Origin: a bacterium
GTDB taxonomy: Bacteria > Cyanobacteriota > Vampirovibrionia > Obscuribacterales > Obscuribacteraceae
DNA length: 64,000 nt
Assembly: GCA_018062085.1 (NCBI GenBank)
Contig: JAGOSY010000001.1
Span: forward strand, 248,001 to 312,000
Direction: 5' to 3'
A program made the translations under genes and the position numbers. The notes beneath the pieces were generated by a model that was given only the letters and a program-made list of their open reading frames with translations, ran no database searches and had not been told where the DNA came from. This document shows positions 61,881 through 64,000 of the stretch, in pieces; position 1 is the first letter of the stretch, and each line of letters starts with the position of its first letter.

Positions 61881-62432
61881 TTAGAACACTTTGTAGCTAT
61901 AGCTACCAGCTAATTGCTTGTTGCCTTGACCTGAACTAGTCTGAATGTCTTGAGCTAATTCGTCATAGTCAGCATAAGTGTCTTTTACATGCTTGTAATA
62001 GGCTCTGCTTTCAGTATCGGTTGGTGTCTTAGCCTTCTCCGCATCAATACTGGCAAGACGATTGATGAAATCGCCAGAAGCGCTGGACGAAAGCTGACCA
62101 TCGGCCTGTTCAATTAATATGCGGGCGAAAAGATCATCGCGACGCATGCTTAAGTCTTCGCGGGCTGCTGGATAGAAGATTGTAATGCCATTAGTGGCAG
62201 TGAACTTAGCCAATACGATGGGGAAACGTGAAGGAGTAGTTACTGACTTCCCTGAATAACCAGTTACTTGCATGGTCGGAGCTGTCATAGCTGAACCTTG
62301 CAGGATTACTACTGGTCTCGAAGTAGACGTAATAGTAGTAGTCGAAACTGATGTATCAGCCATAGCTGGCAAGAATGATGTAATCGCGGCAAGGGCTGCC
62401 AACACTGGGCCTAATGTCTTTGTGGCTTTCAT
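61881..62432 (-). CDS. Secreted hypothetical protein
   Basis: 183 residues from the ATG at 62432, with AGGAGG 10 bases upstream; an in-frame TTG at 62597 would overlap the next gene and add 55 non-signal residues. The signal peptide ends at FLPAMA. The mature part is beta-rich, then helical with an RRDDLFARILIEQADGQL segment. No family recognised. Confidence 0.7.
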   Translation of the reverse strand: MKATKTLGPVLAALAAITSFLPAMADTSVSTTTITSTSRPVVILQGSAMTAPTMQVTGYSGKSVTTPSRFPIVLAKFTATNGITIFYPAAREDLSMRRDDLFARILIEQADGQLSSSASGDFINRLASIDAEKAKTPTDTESRAYYKHVKDTYADYDELAQDIQTSSGQGNKQLAGSYSYKVF

Positions 62433-62447
62433 TTTAATCTGTCCTCC

Positions 62448-62460
62448 TGAGGTGACCTCA
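62448..62460. promoter_or_regulatory. Palindrome just upstream of a ribosome site
   Basis: TGAGGT-G-ACCTCA is a perfect 6-1-6 palindrome abutting the AGGAGG of the secreted-protein gene. It could be an operator or an RNA hairpin masking the site; this is inference. Confidence 0.35.
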
Positions 62461-62527
62461 CCCTCGACGGGGGGCCTTCCGGATTGGTTCCAATTTCGCT
62501 GAATTGTTACAACAGAAAAATTACAAT

Positions 62528-64000
62528 CTAAAATTTGGAGGGGATTTTGCCAGTTAACACAGCGTGGATGAAGGCCTGAACTACATTTGGATCCCAACCC
62601 TTGCCAGCTTTCTCAACAAACTCAGTCTGGACGGCAGAGGGGTCTCTACCAGGGCCGCTACGTTTCGGAGATGCTTGCTCATGGTAACGGTTGGCTAAAC
62701 CAACAATACGAGCAGCCAGGGGAATTTCGTCACCCTTCAAGCCATGAGGGAAGCCGTCTCCATTAAACTCTTCGTGGTGGGCTCTAACAATAGGAGCCAG
62801 ATGCTGTAAGTCCGGGAACGACTCAAGTAACTCAGCTCCATCCATTGGGTGATTCATGACCAAAAGAAGCTCAGTATCAGAAAGGTCATCTTCAGCCTTT
62901 TGCAATATTTGAGCAGCGGCGCCGAGCTTGCCCAAATCATGCACTAAGGCCGCCTGCCTAATAGTATTAATGGCATCTTGATCTAAACCAAGTTCTTTAG
63001 CTATAGCGCACGAGATCTCCGCTACCTGTCGAGCGTGACCATCGGCATACTTGTCCTTGGCTTCAATTTGCGAAACCCAGCCGTCAATGCGACCGAGCAT
63101 GCGGGCGTCCAAGCCGCCAGTAGCGAAAATATAGTCTGATGTCTCATTAGAAGAAGACATCAACTGATCAAGTTTTTTCTGCGCCGCGGCATCATCTAAG
63201 ACTGGAGGCGGCTCAGAAACTGGCATTGGCGGTGGTGGCACTTGTGAAGGAGGAGGCACAGTCGAGCCCAAGCGATTCTTAAGGAGGCCAGCTCCCGCAC
63301 CAGCTCGTGCTTTCCCCATCATTGATGCGCCTAAGCCACCGCGAGGTGGGGCGCCAGCACCAACCGGAGTGGGGATTTCATCGAGTTTACCCCAAGCCGC
63401 ACTATCACTAGCACCCTCAGTCGCACCACCTTTAGGTGTGGGAATTGAATCAAGGTTGCCCCAAGATGATGGCTCAGCAGTGCTAGCGGTCGCCACCACT
63501 GGCGGTTCAACCTGAGCAACTGGAGTAACTACTGGGGCCGGGGCATTCGCGGCTGCAGCCGATTCAGCAGAAGAGACGGGCGGAACCTCGGTCGTGGCAG
63601 CAGCTTGCACGGGGCCACCCCAAGGAGTCTCAACGGGGACAGGCGCGGCAGCTTCAGTTGGTGCGCTATCTGCTACAGAACTCGGGCTAAAATCGACGCT
63701 TGGCGAGGCGCTACCTGGTCCGCTCCAATCAAGCACCCCAGCTGGTTCGGGCGCAGTTGCCGAAGGAGTCGCAGCAGATGCTGCGGTAGAAGTTGCTGCT
63801 TCAGCACCATCTGTCGAATCAAAATCACCGAAATCGAGATCGGCATAGGGATCATTGTCAACAGCCGGAGGCACCGGCGGAGTAAATTGCACCGGTGGGT
63901 AATCGCCGGTTGGCAGGTTTTGCTCAATAGAAGGGTTCGACCTAACAGTAGTGAAGGTAGGCTTTAACGGATCGTTAGCCAGGGGCTTCTGCTGCTCTGT
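62528..64000 (-). CDS. HD-GYP-like phosphohydrolase-fold protein, 5' end beyond the window
   Basis: The frame stays open to the right edge, so a GTG at 63892 is internal and the protein is at least 490 residues. The N-terminal 230 are disordered Pro/Ala/Ser/Val. The HD domain has YADGHARQVAEI, AALVHDLGKLG, VMNHPMDGAELLES and HHEEFNGDGFPHGLKGDEIP, the HD-GYP pattern with GFP for GYP. The later D-x-x-DA metal motif is replaced by ANRYHE, so cyclic-di-GMP hydrolysis is doubtful. It could be a degenerate sensor of c-di-GMP. Confidence 0.8.
   Translation of the reverse strand, partial: TEQQKPLANDPLKPTFTTVRSNPSIEQNLPTGDYPPVQFTPPVPPAVDNDPYADLDFGDFDSTDGAEAATSTAASAATPSATAPEPAGVLDWSGPGSASPSVDFSPSSVADSAPTEAAAPVPVETPWGGPVQAAATTEVPPVSSAESAAAANAPAPVVTPVAQVEPPVVATASTAEPSSWGNLDSIPTPKGGATEGASDSAAWGKLDEIPTPVGAGAPPRGGLGASMMGKARAGAGAGLLKNRLGSTVPPPSQVPPPPMPVSEPPPVLDDAAAQKKLDQLMSSSNETSDYIFATGGLDARMLGRIDGWVSQIEAKDKYADGHARQVAEISCAIAKELGLDQDAINTIRQAALVHDLGKLGAAAQILQKAEDDLSDTELLLVMNHPMDGAELLESFPDLQHLAPIVRAHHEEFNGDGFPHGLKGDEIPLAARIVGLANRYHEQASPKRSGPGRDPSAVQTEFVEKAGKGWDPNVVQAFIHAVLTGKIPSKF

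Overview
The window looks like a chromosomal segment of a Gram-negative, respiring bacterium with an outer membrane. It carries MlaE/MlaD lipid-transport genes, an outer-membrane-type lipoprotein, many signal peptides, and a complex I operon. Secreted tetratricopeptide (TPR) proteins, a 4-repeat S1 protein of about 370 residues, a kinase fused to leucine-rich repeats and the NDH-like complex I core without E/F/G suggest a non-photosynthetic relative of cyanobacteria (Melainabacteria/Vampirovibrionia, perhaps Obscuribacterales). That placement is inference; no rRNA, tRNA, transposase, integrase or CRISPR array was seen.

Layout. 1-6.7 kb: a CxxCxxCC protein cut by the left edge, an ABC exporter with a cysteine-poor thioredoxin-like partner, two secreted proteins and a TPR protein. 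6.7-14.5 kb: ligA, a thiolase, an RDD membrane protein, an SDR-like/SCP2-like protein coupled to a nucleoside phosphorylase-like enzyme, and a secreted repeat protein. 14.6-34.8 kb: one long leftward run. In transcription order it holds two secreted proteins, a 30-residue membrane peptide, a lipoprotein, two paralogous polytopic VirB6/TrbL-like proteins (one over 2000 residues with three kinds of repeat), a DUF2225-type protein, a VirB3/PrgI-like protein, a VirB4-family ATPase, two single-pass membrane proteins, then ribE-ribBA-ribH. 35.2-41.9 kb runs the other way: two TPR proteins, two small membrane proteins, a VirB10-like secreted protein, ubiX and rimM. Together 17-41 kb resembles a chromosomal type IV secretion-like machine with no visible relaxase, VirD4 or VirB11. 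This is the best candidate for an undescribed system here.

42-49.4 kb is mixed: a GT20 glycosyltransferase, a Ser/Thr kinase with LRRs, a membrane gene split by an in-frame stop, a BrnT/BrnA-like toxin-antitoxin pair, a two-domain UspA protein and a truncated MazF. 49.4-55.9 kb is a leftward nuoABCDHIJK operon with an extended NuoK. 56.2-61.7 kb runs rightward: rnc, rpsA behind a long structured leader, and mlaE-mlaD, separated by strong hairpin terminators and one leftward secreted coiled-coil gene. The right end holds a small secreted protein and an HD-GYP-like protein that runs off the edge.
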